DNA of 64,000 nt, from assembly GCF_902459725.1 (NCBI RefSeq), contig NZ_CABPSH010000003.1, positions 372,001 to 436,000 on the forward strand. Reading direction: 5' to 3'. The position numbers and the translations under genes are program-made. The DNA is from Pandoraea eparura (GTDB lineage Bacteria > Pseudomonadota > Gammaproteobacteria > Burkholderiales > Burkholderiaceae). Position 1 is the stretch's first letter. Each line of letters starts with the position of its first letter. Under the pieces are notes generated by a model. The model saw only the letters and a program-made list of their open reading frames with translations. It had not been told where the DNA came from and made no database searches. Of this stretch, positions 8,253 through 16,763 are shown one piece after another.

Positions 8253-9389
8253 TCACGCCTCGGCCGTGGCCGGCGCGAACCGGTCGACGGCAAACGCCTC
8301 GATCGGTGTCGCCGTCTCGCCTTGCGTGACCAGATCCGCCAGCACTTCGCCAACGCCGGGCGCCAGCAGGAAGCCGCCGCCCGAGAAGCCGAAGGCATGC
8401 ACCAGACGCGGCGTCGTGCGACTCATGCCAATGATCGGATTGCTGTCGGGCGTCTCGCCCTCCACGCCGCTCCAGGTGCGAATAAGCAACGCATGACGCA
8501 GCGCCGGCAGCAACGCACACGCCTCACGCATCACGGCGCGCGTGGTATCCGCCGACGGCTGCGCATACTCGCCGTCGCCGGTGCCGCGTCCGCCACCGAT
8601 CACGCAATTGCCGCGCTCGACCTGCCGCGCATACACGCCGCCGCCATACACGCCCAGGTTATGGCCGATGAATTTCGGCAGCGGCTCGGTGACCCACATG
8701 TTCGGATAGATGGCATGCATCGGCACCCGCTCGCCGAACGTGCCCGCAATGTGATTCGCCCACGCGCCGGAAGTATTGAGCAGCCAGTCGGCGCTCACGT
8801 GCCATGGCGCGCCGTCGGCCGGCTGGGCCGTGAGCTGGAAGCGCACGCCATCGTGCGCGACCGCGGTAATCGGCGTGCGTTCATACACCTGCGCGCCGAG
8901 CGCACGGGCAGCGCGGGCAAACGCGGGAGACACCACACGCGGGTTCGCATGGCCGTCGCTCAGGCACAGCGAACCGCCGACGGCACCGTCGCCCAGCCAC
9001 GGGAAGCGCTCGCGAAACGCCGCCCCACGCAGCACGGTCGACGCGAGTCCGTAACGGCTGGCCATCGCCGACCAGGCGTCGAGCGGCTCAAGATCGCTCT
9101 CGCGACGGGCGAGGCGCAGGTGCCCCGAGCGCACGAATTCGCCGTCGATGCCGATCAACTCGGGCAGGCGATCCCAGAGCTTGCGCGCGCGCATCGCGAG
9201 CGGCAGTTGTTCTTCCGGGCGGCCCTGACAGCGCACGCCACCGTAGTTCACGCCGCTGGCCTGCGCGCCGCAATAGCGCCGCTCGAACAACGCCACGCGC
9301 AAGCCGCGCTCGGCCAGCGCACGTGCCGCCGACGCGCCGACCAGCCCGCCACCGGCCACAACAACGTCGTAATGCAGGGGCTCACTCAT
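8253..9389 (-). CDS. FAD-dependent oxidoreductase, DAO family (HcnC/OoxB-like subunit)
   Basis: 378 residues with the dinucleotide-binding motif VVVAGGGLVGASAA at residues ~8-22 and a C-terminal HAFGFSGGGFLLAPGVGE that closes the FAD site, as in glycine/D-amino-acid oxidases and the small flavin subunit of hydrogen cyanide synthase, opine oxidases and D-hydroxyproline dehydrogenase. The start at 9389 overlaps the previous gene by 8 bases, and the upstream-extended reading gives an Arg-rich non-family peptide. It presumably oxidises the imported amine substrate and passes electrons to the partner subunits. Probably at the inner face of the cytoplasmic membrane. Confidence 0.86.
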   Translation of the reverse strand: MSEPLHYDVVVAGGGLVGASAARALAERGLRVALFERRYCGAQASGVNYGGVRCQGRPEEQLPLAMRARKLWDRLPELIGIDGEFVRSGHLRLARRESDLEPLDAWSAMASRYGLASTVLRGAAFRERFPWLGDGAVGGSLCLSDGHANPRVVSPAFARAARALGAQVYERTPITAVAHDGVRFQLTAQPADGAPWHVSADWLLNTSGAWANHIAGTFGERVPMHAIYPNMWVTEPLPKFIGHNLGVYGGGVYARQVERGNCVIGGGRGTGDGEYAQPSADTTRAVMREACALLPALRHALLIRTWSGVEGETPDSNPIIGMSRTTPRLVHAFGFSGGGFLLAPGVGEVLADLVTQGETATPIEAFAVDRFAPATAEA

Positions 9390-10806
9390 CGCGCGCCTCC
9401 TCGGGAATGGCCTCGACGTTCTCGTCGTACAGCATCGGTGCAATCGGAATCGGCTTGATCGGCGCCTGCGCCCGCAGACGCCCCACTTGCGCCAGCGTCT
9501 GCCCGCTGGCTTGCGCCAGCAGATGGCACGCGGCCTCGCCACACATGCGGCCCTGGCAGCGGCCCATGCCGACACGCGTGAGCGCCTTGAGGCGGTTGAT
9601 TTCGGTCACGCCGTCATCGCGCACACAGTCGCGCAACGTGCGCGCGTCGACTTCCTCGCATCGGCACACGAGCAGGTCGTCCGGCCAATGCGCCGACGGA
9701 TTGTCGGGCAGCGCAAACGCCTGCTCGATCCCGACGCGAAAGCGTCCGATGCGCGCGAGCTTGCGTTCGATGACGTTGGCGTCAGGCACTTCAGGCATTG
9801 ACGGCGCTGCGATGCCGAGATCATCGAGCAAGGCGAGCGCCGCACGACGGCCGGCGAGTTCCGCCGCGTCAGCGCCGGCGATGCCCGCGCCGTCCCCTGC
9901 CAGATAGATACCGGGTTGCGAGCTGCGACCGGCCGCGTCGCGCTCCGGCAACCAGCAACGGTTGAGCTCGTCGAAGACGAACCGGCACCCGGCCAGATCG
10001 GCCAGTTGCGTCTCGGGACGCAGGCCGAAGCCCAGCCCCACTGCGCTACAGGCCAGTGTGTGGTCGCGGCCGTCGCGCTGCCAGCGAATCGCGCGCACCC
10101 CCTCGGTGCCATCGATGCCGTCGAGCGTCACGCCCTGTTCGATGCGCACCCCGTGCGCACGCAGCCATCCCACGTAATAGAGTCCCTTGGCGAGCGTTGC
10201 CGGCTGGTTCAGCAGACGCGGCGCGGCCTTGGCCTGACGGGCGAACGGACTCGTGTCGAGCACGGCGGCCACGTTCGCACCCGCTTTCGCATACTGGTAC
10301 GCCACGAGATACAGCAACGGCCCGGTGCCGGCGAATACCACCGGGTCGCCAATCGCGCACCCCTGCGCCTTGAGCGCCACCTGCGCGCCGCCCAGCGTGT
10401 ACACGCCCGGCAGCGTCCAGCCCGGCAGCGGCAGGACGCGATCAGTCGCGCCGCTGGCAATGATCAAATGCGTGAACGGCACCGGCGTTTCTCGCCCGTC
10501 GTGCATGGTATGGAGCCGCGCCGGATCACAGGCCCACACCAGGGTTTCGGGTCGATAGTCGAGCTGCGGCAACAGCGCGGCCATCTTGCGGTGGATCGCG
10601 TCGGCCTTGGCCGCCTCGAAGCCATACAGCGCCTGCTTGGTCCGCGCAAAGCCTGCGCCGGCCGGCGGTTGACGGTAGATCTGCCCGCCCCAGCGCATGT
10701 TTTCGTCGAGCACCACCGGACGCAGGCCCGCGGTGACCAGCGTCTGCGCGGCGCGAATGCCGGCGGGGCCGGCCCCGACGATCACGATCTGCGCGCGCTC
10801 AGCCAC
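9382..10806 (-). CDS. FAD/NAD(P)-binding subunit with [2Fe-2S] domain (HcnB/OoxA-like)
   Basis: 474 residues. The N-terminal IVIVGAGPAGIRAAQ binds FAD. The C-terminal part has a BFD-like iron-sulfur motif with CRCEE near residue 380 and GRCQGRMCG near 415. This is the architecture of the large subunit of heterotrimeric amine dehydrogenases (HcnB, OoxA, NoxA). The GTG start at 10806 overlaps the stop of the ferredoxin subunit by 8 bases, mirroring the overlap at its other end. The three subunits are therefore tightly coupled. It would relay electrons from the DAO-like subunit. The exact substrate is unknown. Confidence 0.86.
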   Translation of the reverse strand: MAERAQIVIVGAGPAGIRAAQTLVTAGLRPVVLDENMRWGGQIYRQPPAGAGFARTKQALYGFEAAKADAIHRKMAALLPQLDYRPETLVWACDPARLHTMHDGRETPVPFTHLIIASGATDRVLPLPGWTLPGVYTLGGAQVALKAQGCAIGDPVVFAGTGPLLYLVAYQYAKAGANVAAVLDTSPFARQAKAAPRLLNQPATLAKGLYYVGWLRAHGVRIEQGVTLDGIDGTEGVRAIRWQRDGRDHTLACSAVGLGFGLRPETQLADLAGCRFVFDELNRCWLPERDAAGRSSQPGIYLAGDGAGIAGADAAELAGRRAALALLDDLGIAAPSMPEVPDANVIERKLARIGRFRVGIEQAFALPDNPSAHWPDDLLVCRCEEVDARTLRDCVRDDGVTEINRLKALTRVGMGRCQGRMCGEAACHLLAQASGQTLAQVGRLRAQAPIKPIPIAPMLYDENVEAIPEEARDE

Positions 10807-11194
10807 GGGCGCCTCCGTGCGTGTTGTCGACGTCGGCCGCACGCGTGAGAATTCGCATGCCGGCCTGCACCGGTGTCGAGCAGGCGCGCACACGCGTGAG
10901 TGGTACGTCGCCTGCGGCGCCAGACACCGCCTCGCAGCGCACCCAGCAGTCCTGGCAGGCCCCGATCAGGCAGAAGCCTGCGCGCGGCGTGCCGCTGAAT
11001 TCGCTGATGCGCAGATGGCGCTGGTGCGTGAGGATGGCCGTGAGCAGCGTGTCGCCCGCGAGCGCCTGTACCGGCTCGCCGTCGAGATAGAACGTGACGG
11101 GCGCGCGCGCCGTCTCGACCAGGCGCGCCAGTTGCGGTTGGCCCGGCGCGCAGGCGTCTTGCGAGACGCGAGAAGAATGGGAAGCGTGAGACAT
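10799..11194 (-). CDS. [2Fe-2S] ferredoxin-like subunit (HcnA/OoxC-like)
   Basis: 131 residues with the cluster motif CLIGACQDC (C-x4-C-x2-C) near residues 80-88 and a fourth cysteine in VRAC near 110. The fold is the small ferredoxin-like subunit that completes HcnABC-type and sarcosine-oxidase-like complexes. The ATG at 11194 was chosen. A TTG at 11221 overlapping the upstream permease stop would add nine residues and cannot be excluded. No good ribosome site is visible, so translation may depend on coupling to the permease gene 23 bases upstream. Confidence 0.82.
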   Translation of the reverse strand: MSHASHSSRVSQDACAPGQPQLARLVETARAPVTFYLDGEPVQALAGDTLLTAILTHQRHLRISEFSGTPRAGFCLIGACQDCWVRCEAVSGAAGDVPLTRVRACSTPVQAGMRILTRAADVDNTHGGARG

Positions 11195-11217
11195 GATGTG
11201 GGTTCTGGAGCGCGCGT

Positions 11218-12012
11218 TCAATGCTGGCCGATCAGGATGCGGTTCAGGCCGTAGACACGGTCAAGCAGCAGCATCGCGCCGAGCGTCACGGCAATGACCA
11301 GCGCCGAGACGGACGCCATCATCGGGTCGATCGACTCGGTCGCGTACATGTACATGCGCACGGGCAGCGTGACTGTCTGTGGCGACGTGATGAAGACCGA
11401 CATCGTCAGTTCGTCGAAACTGTTGATGAACGCGAGCAGCCAGCCACCGGTAATGCCCGGCAGGATCATCGGCATGGTCACGCGGCGGAAGGTCGTCCAT
11501 GCGCCCGCGCCGAGCGACGCCGCCGCATGCTCGACACTGCGGTCGAGTCCGCTGATCGACGCCAGCACGAGGCGCATGATGAACGGCGTCACAACGATCA
11601 TGTGCGCGAACGTGAGCGCCGCGAACGACCCGCTCACCCCGAGCATGGCGAAAAAGCGCAGCAGCGCAATGCCGAGCACGAGGCCTGGGATCACCAGCGG
11701 CGAGAGCAGCAGACCGTTGAGGAAGTTGCGCCCCGGAAAGCGCGTGCGGCCGATGGCCAGGGCGGCGGGCAAGGCGATCGCGAGCGAGAGCGTCGCCGAC
11801 AGGAATGCCAGCTTCAGGCTCGTGAAGAACGACGCGATGAAGTCGGGGTAGTCGAGAATCGCGCGGAACCAGCGCAGCGACACGCCGCGCGTGGGCAGCG
11901 AGAGCGTTTGCTCGGGCGTGAAGGCGACCAGCACGACGATGATCATCGGCGCGAGGACGAAGAGGATGACGAGCGTATGGAACGCGAGCGCCAGGGGGCT
12001 GTTTTTACGCAT
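11218..12012 (-). CDS. ABC transporter permease (PotC-like)
   Basis: 264 residues, about six membrane helices. The cytoplasmic coupling loop EHAAASLGAGAWTTFRRV followed by PMILPGI is the EAA motif that contacts the ATPase. It is the second inner-membrane subunit of a spermidine/putrescine/iron-type importer. It lies 42 bases after the first permease gene and just before the ferredoxin subunit, which places dehydrogenase and importer in one transcript. Confidence 0.92.
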   Translation of the reverse strand: MRKNSPLALAFHTLVILFVLAPMIIVVLVAFTPEQTLSLPTRGVSLRWFRAILDYPDFIASFFTSLKLAFLSATLSLAIALPAALAIGRTRFPGRNFLNGLLLSPLVIPGLVLGIALLRFFAMLGVSGSFAALTFAHMIVVTPFIMRLVLASISGLDRSVEHAAASLGAGAWTTFRRVTMPMILPGITGGWLLAFINSFDELTMSVFITSPQTVTLPVRMYMYATESIDPMMASVSALVIAVTLGAMLLLDRVYGLNRILIGQH

Positions 12013-12054
12013 GATGGCGAGTGGGTTCTGTTCTGCGGGAGACGCGTCCTGGCC

Positions 12055-12960
12055 TTAGCCCATGCTGCGCGAATAGCGGCGATCGAGCAGGCGGTAGTAC
12101 GTCAGCATCACGATCAGGTTCGCCGCGAGCAGCAACACGGCGATCGTCGCGCCCAGCGGCCAGTTCAGCGAACTCAGGAACTGGTCGTACACGGCGGTGG
12201 CGGCGACCTTGAGGCGGCGTCCGCCCAGCAGACTCGGAATCGCGAACGCGCTCGCCGACAGGCCGAACACCATCAGGCTGCCCGACAGAATGCCCGGCAC
12301 CAGTTGCGGCAACACAATGCGGCGCAGCGTCGTGGCCGGCGACGCCATCAGCGACAGCGCGGCGTTCTCCGTCTGCGGATCGAGCCGCTGGAGCGACGTC
12401 CACACCGGAATCACCATGAACGGCAGCATCACGTGCACGAGCGCAATGACGATCGCGAAGTTGGTGTATTCCAGCTTGAACGGGCCCATGCCGAGCCCGG
12501 CGAACGTCTGATTGATCACGCCGCCCGAGCCAAGCAGCATGCTCCAGCCGAACGCCCGCACCACGATCGACACGAGCAGCGGCGAGAGGATCACCAGCAA
12601 GAAGAGCGAGCGCCACGGATCCCCCATGCGCGAGAGCACATAGGCTTCGAACGTGCCCACCACGGCGCACACCGCCGTGACGGTGAGCGAGATGCCGAAC
12701 GTGCGCAGGAAGATCGTATGGAAGTACGAGTCGAACAGTACCTCGGCGTAGTTACCGAACTGGAACGCCGCGATCGGGCCGCTCGACGGATCGAACTGGT
12801 AGAACGTGAGCGCAAGCGTCATGAGCAGCGGAATGAGCACCAACGCCACGAACAACAGCATGGCCGGGGCGCTCATCAACCACATCGGCAGATACGCATG
12901 CCAGGGGGCACGCGTCGCGGGCGCCGTCTCGGGGCGGGCCGCTTGCAGCGTCTCAGCCAT
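12055..12960 (-). CDS. ABC transporter permease (PotB-like)
   Basis: 301 residues with six or seven hydrophobic segments, the first at about residues 28-55 (LMSAPAMLLFVALVLIPLL). The EAA loop NAALSLMASPATTLRRI is followed by LPQLVPGI. The ATG at 12960 overlaps the ATPase stop by 8 bases; longer readings upstream give Arg-rich sequence in the ATPase gene and are rejected. It forms the membrane channel with the PotC-like subunit. Confidence 0.92.
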   Translation of the reverse strand: MAETLQAARPETAPATRAPWHAYLPMWLMSAPAMLLFVALVLIPLLMTLALTFYQFDPSSGPIAAFQFGNYAEVLFDSYFHTIFLRTFGISLTVTAVCAVVGTFEAYVLSRMGDPWRSLFLLVILSPLLVSIVVRAFGWSMLLGSGGVINQTFAGLGMGPFKLEYTNFAIVIALVHVMLPFMVIPVWTSLQRLDPQTENAALSLMASPATTLRRIVLPQLVPGILSGSLMVFGLSASAFAIPSLLGGRRLKVAATAVYDQFLSSLNWPLGATIAVLLLAANLIVMLTYYRLLDRRYSRSMG

Positions 12961-14053
12961 GGGCGTGCTCTCCCGCGTTCGGGGTAATGAAGCGCACAGC
13001 CTCGGCCTGCCAGTCGAGACCGACCGGCGCGCCCTCGGTGAGCGGCTCGCCGCCCTCGTTCTGGCAACAGACGAGCACTTCGCCCAGCGGGCTGTCCACG
13101 CGATACAGCCATTGGCTGCCAAGGAAGAAGCGGCTCGTCACCGTGGCCGACATCCGGCCGTCGGCCGGTGCGCACAGACGAACCTTTTCGGGGCGCAGGC
13201 ACAGCGTGATCGCATCGCCGACGGCCATGCCGCGCTCGCGCGGCGAGAGGTCGGACAGCCGCGCGCGCTGGGTCAGTTGCGGACTCAGTTCGACGTGCAG
13301 GTGCTCGTCGTCGCGCGCCGCCACGCGGCCGGCAAGCATGTTGGCCTTGCCGATGAATTGTGAGACGAACGGCGTTTGCGGACGCTCGTAGGCGCGATAC
13401 GGCGTATCGACCTGGGTGATGCGTCCGGCCTCCATCACCACGACGCGGTCGCTGATCGACAGCGCCTCGGACTGATCGTGCGTGACCATGATCGTGGTCG
13501 TGCCGATCTTGCGCTGAATGGCGCGCAGCTCGAACTGCATGTCTTCGCGCAGCTTGGCGTCCAGATTGGACATCGGCTCGTCGAGCAGGAGCACGGGCGG
13601 GGCGATCACGACCGCGCGCGCGATTGCCACACGCTGACGCTGACCGCCGGAGAGTTCACGCGGGAAGCGATGACCGAGTGCATCGAGGCGCACGAGGGCC
13701 AGCGCCTCGCGAACGCGTGCCTGACGCTCGGCCTTGTCGATGCCGCGCATCTCCAGGCCGAAGCCGACGTTATCGGCCACCGTCATGTGCGGGAACAGCG
13801 CATAGCTCTGGAACACGATGCCCAGGCCGCGCTTGTTCGGGCGCATGTGCGTGATGTCGCGCCCGTCGAGCGTAATCCGGCCGGTCGTCGTCTCGACAAA
13901 GCCCGCGATCATCTGCAACGTGGTGGTCTTGCCGCAGCCCGAGGGGCCGAGCAGCGAGACGAACTCGCCCTTCTCCACCGAGAGGTTGACGTTCGAGACG
14001 GCGTTCAGCTCGCCAAACGTCTTGGAAACATCCGTCAAAGTCAGAAAAGACAT
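12953..14053 (-). CDS. ABC transporter ATP-binding protein (PotA-like)
   Basis: 366 residues. Walker A GPSGCGKTT lies near residue 38, the signature LSGGQRQRVAIARA near 138, Walker B VLLLDEP near 158 and the switch histidine in MVTHD near 190. A C-terminal TOBE_2 regulatory domain follows from about 280. This subunit powers the importer. It is the first gene of the operon, starting 297 bases from the divergent IclR gene, and that spacer holds matching IclR-type operator sequences. The start at 14053 (MSFLTLTDVS) fits family members. Confidence 0.94.
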   Translation of the reverse strand: MSFLTLTDVSKTFGELNAVSNVNLSVEKGEFVSLLGPSGCGKTTTLQMIAGFVETTTGRITLDGRDITHMRPNKRGLGIVFQSYALFPHMTVADNVGFGLEMRGIDKAERQARVREALALVRLDALGHRFPRELSGGQRQRVAIARAVVIAPPVLLLDEPMSNLDAKLREDMQFELRAIQRKIGTTTIMVTHDQSEALSISDRVVVMEAGRITQVDTPYRAYERPQTPFVSQFIGKANMLAGRVAARDDEHLHVELSPQLTQRARLSDLSPRERGMAVGDAITLCLRPEKVRLCAPADGRMSATVTSRFFLGSQWLYRVDSPLGEVLVCCQNEGGEPLTEGAPVGLDWQAEAVRFITPNAGEHAHG

Positions 14054-14175
14054 GGTTACGACCTTCGGGCACTTACGCGCCGCAAGAAATGCAATTGCCT
14101 CGAACAGTAGCGAGCCAAATTGCTTGCCGCAAGACAACGATTCCGTGAAATGATATAAATATTCAGATTATTTTA

Positions 14176-14189
14176 TTTGACGGAATATT
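14176..14189. promoter_or_regulatory. Copy 1 of the TTTGACGGAATATT element (probable IclR half-site)
   Basis: Fourteen bases identical to those at 14327-14340. The left arm (14167-14175) matches the palindrome at only about five of nine positions. It lies 123 bases upstream of the ABC operon start and is placed to control that operon. Confidence 0.6.
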
Positions 14190-14317
14190 CAACGGACTGA
14201 CGGACGAATTCGTTTCGCGTTGCCGACTCGGGATAATCCCTAACACACCGTTGATATTGGTAGTTTTTTCGAATTTCGACGGATCACGCCAGTTTTCAAG
14301 TCACAACGGCTTACGCT

Positions 14318-14340
14318 AATATTCCGTTTGACGGAATATT
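14318..14340. promoter_or_regulatory. Palindromic operator in front of the IclR gene
   Basis: AATATTCCG-TTTGA-CGGAATATT, a perfect 9-bp inverted repeat with a 5-nt spacer, ends 10 bases before the regulator start. The position fits autorepression by the IclR protein. Confidence 0.72.
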
Positions 14341-14350
14341 TGAGGCACCG

Positions 14351-15265
14351 ATGAATACCATCGATTCACCCCGCACGTCGGCCTCGCCGACATCAACGAC
14401 ATCAACGACGCCAACGACGCCAACGACAGCGCCGCCCCCCGAAACCGCTGGCGCGGGCATTCTGCAACGAACCTTTGCCGTCATTCGCGCGCTGGGCGAC
14501 GCCAAGCCCGAGGGCGAGCGCGTGACCCATATCGCAAAGGCGGTCGGCCTCAGCCAGGCGACGGTGCACCGGATTCTGCACGCGCTCATCGCCGAGCAGG
14601 TGGTGGAACAGGACGAGACGTCCAAGCTCTACCGACTGAGCATCGACTTCTTCGCGATGGCCGCGCAGGCCGGCAACCCGAGCGGCATGCGCACGCTGTG
14701 CCGTCCGTCGCTGCTGCGGCTTTGTGCGAGCCTTGGCGACACCATCTTCCTGCTGGTGCGCAGCAGTTTCGACGCTGTGTGCCTCGACATGTGCGAAGGG
14801 CCCTTCCCGATCCGGTCGTTTACCGGCGACATCGGTGGGCGCGTAGCGCTGGGCGTCGGTCAGGGGAGCCTGGCGATTCTCGCCTTCCTGCCGGAAGCCG
14901 AGCGCGAGGAGATCATCCGCTTTAACGTGCCACGTCTGCGCGGGTATGGGGTGCTCGACGAGGTTTATCTGCGCACCGAGATCGAGCGCGTGCGTCAATT
15001 GGGCTACGCGGGCAGCAACAGCGGCGTGCTCGACGGCATGGCCGGGGTGGCCGTGCCGGTGTTCGATCGCACCGGGCACGCGGTGGCCGCGTTGAGCGTG
15101 GGCACCCTGGCCGCACGGCTGTCGCAGGATCGGCTGCCGATGGTGGTGGAATTGCTGCGGCGTCAGGCCGAGCTGATCGGCCCGCAGACCAATCCGTTCG
15201 ACGTCGCCATGCGCCGCCCGATGCATGGCCTCACACGCGCACTGACGACAGAACCGCTGGCGTAA
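14351..15265 (+). CDS. IclR family transcriptional regulator
   Basis: 304 residues. After a Thr/Ser/Pro-rich N-terminal tail (residues ~10-36) comes an IclR winged helix-turn-helix (about 37-105, with AKAVGLSQATVHRILHALI as the recognition region) and the IclR effector-binding domain (about 115-290, with SLGDTIFLLVRSSFDAVCLD and GVAVPVFDRTGHAVAALSVG). It is divergent from the importer/dehydrogenase operon, with a perfect palindrome just upstream of its own start. It is the likely local regulator responding to the imported substrate or a product. The N-terminal tail is coded by four 9-bp tandem repeats. Confidence 0.92.
   Translation: MNTIDSPRTSASPTSTTSTTPTTPTTAPPPETAGAGILQRTFAVIRALGDAKPEGERVTHIAKAVGLSQATVHRILHALIAEQVVEQDETSKLYRLSIDFFAMAAQAGNPSGMRTLCRPSLLRLCASLGDTIFLLVRSSFDAVCLDMCEGPFPIRSFTGDIGGRVALGVGQGSLAILAFLPEAEREEIIRFNVPRLRGYGVLDEVYLRTEIERVRQLGYAGSNSGVLDGMAGVAVPVFDRTGHAVAALSVGTLAARLSQDRLPMVVELLRRQAELIGPQTNPFDVAMRRPMHGLTRALTTEPLA
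14390..14425 (+). repeat. 9-bp tandem repeat in the IclR gene (4 units)
   Basis: Two units of ACATCAACG and two of ACGCCAACG, coding for a Thr-rich tail. The unit length keeps the reading frame, so copy number could vary without a frameshift. Confidence 0.85.
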
Positions 15266-15294
15266 TTCACGCCGGCCCACCAGGGAGAAAATGC

Positions 15295-15771
15295 ATGGCA
15301 TCAGGCGAACATCATTACCAGGTCGACGTCGAGTGGACCGGCAATCAGGGCAGCGGCACGTCGGGCTATCGCGAGTACGGACGCAATCACGATATTCGCG
15401 CCGACGGCAAGCCGACGATCCCCGGCTCCTCCGACCCGGCCTTTCGTGGCGACGCCGCGCGCTGGAATCCCGAAGACCTGCTGGTGGCGTCCGCGAGCGC
15501 CTGCCACAAGCTTTGGTATCTGCATCTGTGCGCAGAAGCAGGGGTGATCGTCGAGCGGTACACCGACCACGCCCTCGGCACGATGATCGACACCGCGCGA
15601 GCAGGCCGCTTCGCACGCATCGTGCTGCGTCCGCACGTGACGATCCGGGCGGGCAGCGACGCCACGCTGGCCGCCGAGCTGCATCATCAGGCGCATGCCA
15701 GTTGCTACATCGCCAACTCGGTTAGCTTCCCCATCGACTGCGAGCCGCGCATCGACGTGTTGCCTGATTGA
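15295..15771 (+). CDS. OsmC family protein
   Basis: 158 residues. OsmC/Ohr-fold proteins are thiol peroxidases that reduce organic hydroperoxides or related substrates. The first redox cysteine is in SASACHKLWYL near residue 68 and the second in HASCYIANS near 140, with the basic/acidic partners expected around PEDLLVASAS. A GGGAG ribosome site precedes the ATG by about 8 bases. It begins 29 bases after the IclR gene and may be co-transcribed with it. Which hydroperoxide is used is unknown. Confidence 0.88.
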   Translation: MASGEHHYQVDVEWTGNQGSGTSGYREYGRNHDIRADGKPTIPGSSDPAFRGDAARWNPEDLLVASASACHKLWYLHLCAEAGVIVERYTDHALGTMIDTARAGRFARIVLRPHVTIRAGSDATLAAELHHQAHASCYIANSVSFPIDCEPRIDVLPD

Positions 15772-15815
15772 TGACGTGAGGGCGTGACCGGCCGCGCCGC
15801 CCGATCGGCCGACCG

Positions 15816-16454
15816 CTACGCGGCGAGTTGCTTCGCCAGCGCCACGTCGCGCTGCTGGGCCCGCACGAACGAGTCGCGGGCACGAAAGCGTTCCACGTAG
15901 GCCGTCACGGCCGGGGTCGACGGTACGAGCTTGAACTGGGTGAGGAAATGCATGGCGTTACCCCACAAGGCATCGGCCGCCGTGAACGACTCGCCGAGCC
16001 ACCATGGACCGGCATGCTGCGCCAGGTGCCGCTCCAGCGTCCACATGACGGTATCGTAGTCGCCATAGGGCGAGCGCGAGCGCTCGGCGCCGTCGCGCCC
16101 CAACGACTTGTCGACCACGGCCGGTTCGACGCACGAGCCGTAGAACACCATCCAGCGCAGATAGGCGCCACGACGTGGGTCACCCGGCATCGGCGCGAGC
16201 CCCTTCTCCGGATACAGCTCGGCAAGATACATGTAGACCGCCGCCTGCTCGGTGACAACCGCATCGCCGTGGCGGATGGCCGGCACCTTGCCCATCGGAT
16301 TGACGTCCAGATAGTCCGAGCCGCGCTGCTCGCCAGTGGCGAAACGCAGCAGGTGAAGATCGTGCTCGGCCTGCAGTTCGTCGAGCAGCACCAATACGCC
16401 GGAAGAACGCGTGTTGGGCGCGTGATAGAACGTGATGCGGCGGTCAGTCGTCAT
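15816..16454 (-). CDS. Glutathione S-transferase family protein
   Basis: 212 residues: thioredoxin-like N-terminal domain (about 5-82, with NPMGKVPAIRHGD and the glutathione-binding TEQAAVYMYLAE) and an all-helical C-terminal domain with GESFTAADALWG. Such enzymes conjugate or reduce small electrophiles with glutathione. The Ser in NTRSSGV near residue 18 is the likely catalytic residue. It converges on OsmC. No pathway context is evident. Confidence 0.9.
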   Translation of the reverse strand: MTTDRRITFYHAPNTRSSGVLVLLDELQAEHDLHLLRFATGEQRGSDYLDVNPMGKVPAIRHGDAVVTEQAAVYMYLAELYPEKGLAPMPGDPRRGAYLRWMVFYGSCVEPAVVDKSLGRDGAERSRSPYGDYDTVMWTLERHLAQHAGPWWLGESFTAADALWGNAMHFLTQFKLVPSTPAVTAYVERFRARDSFVRAQQRDVALAKQLAA

Positions 16455-16763
16455 GGGCTTGTCTCCAGTCCAGCGCCAGGGGGAGCGGCATGGGTCGGTC
16501 CGGTCAGCGTCCGGCCTACCGCCGTCGAATTACGGGAAATGGTACTTCATCGCGTCCGGCGCTGGCGGACGGTGCAAGTGGGTGGTGCAAGCGCTCACGT
16601 GCGACGATAATGAACGAAACGGTTCCCCGGGTGAGGCGCATTTGTGATTTGATACGGCTGAGACCCTACCCATCGGCTTCTCCCTGCTTCTCCCTTCATG
16701 CGCAGGTGGCTTTCATCAGCCCCTGTTTTTGATTTTCATACTCGTCTATTGTCGGAGGCGGAC
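16455..16763. other. Spacer between divergent GST and aminotransferase genes
   Basis: 309 bases with both promoters presumably inside. I see no clear operator, terminator or small gene. Confidence 0.5.
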
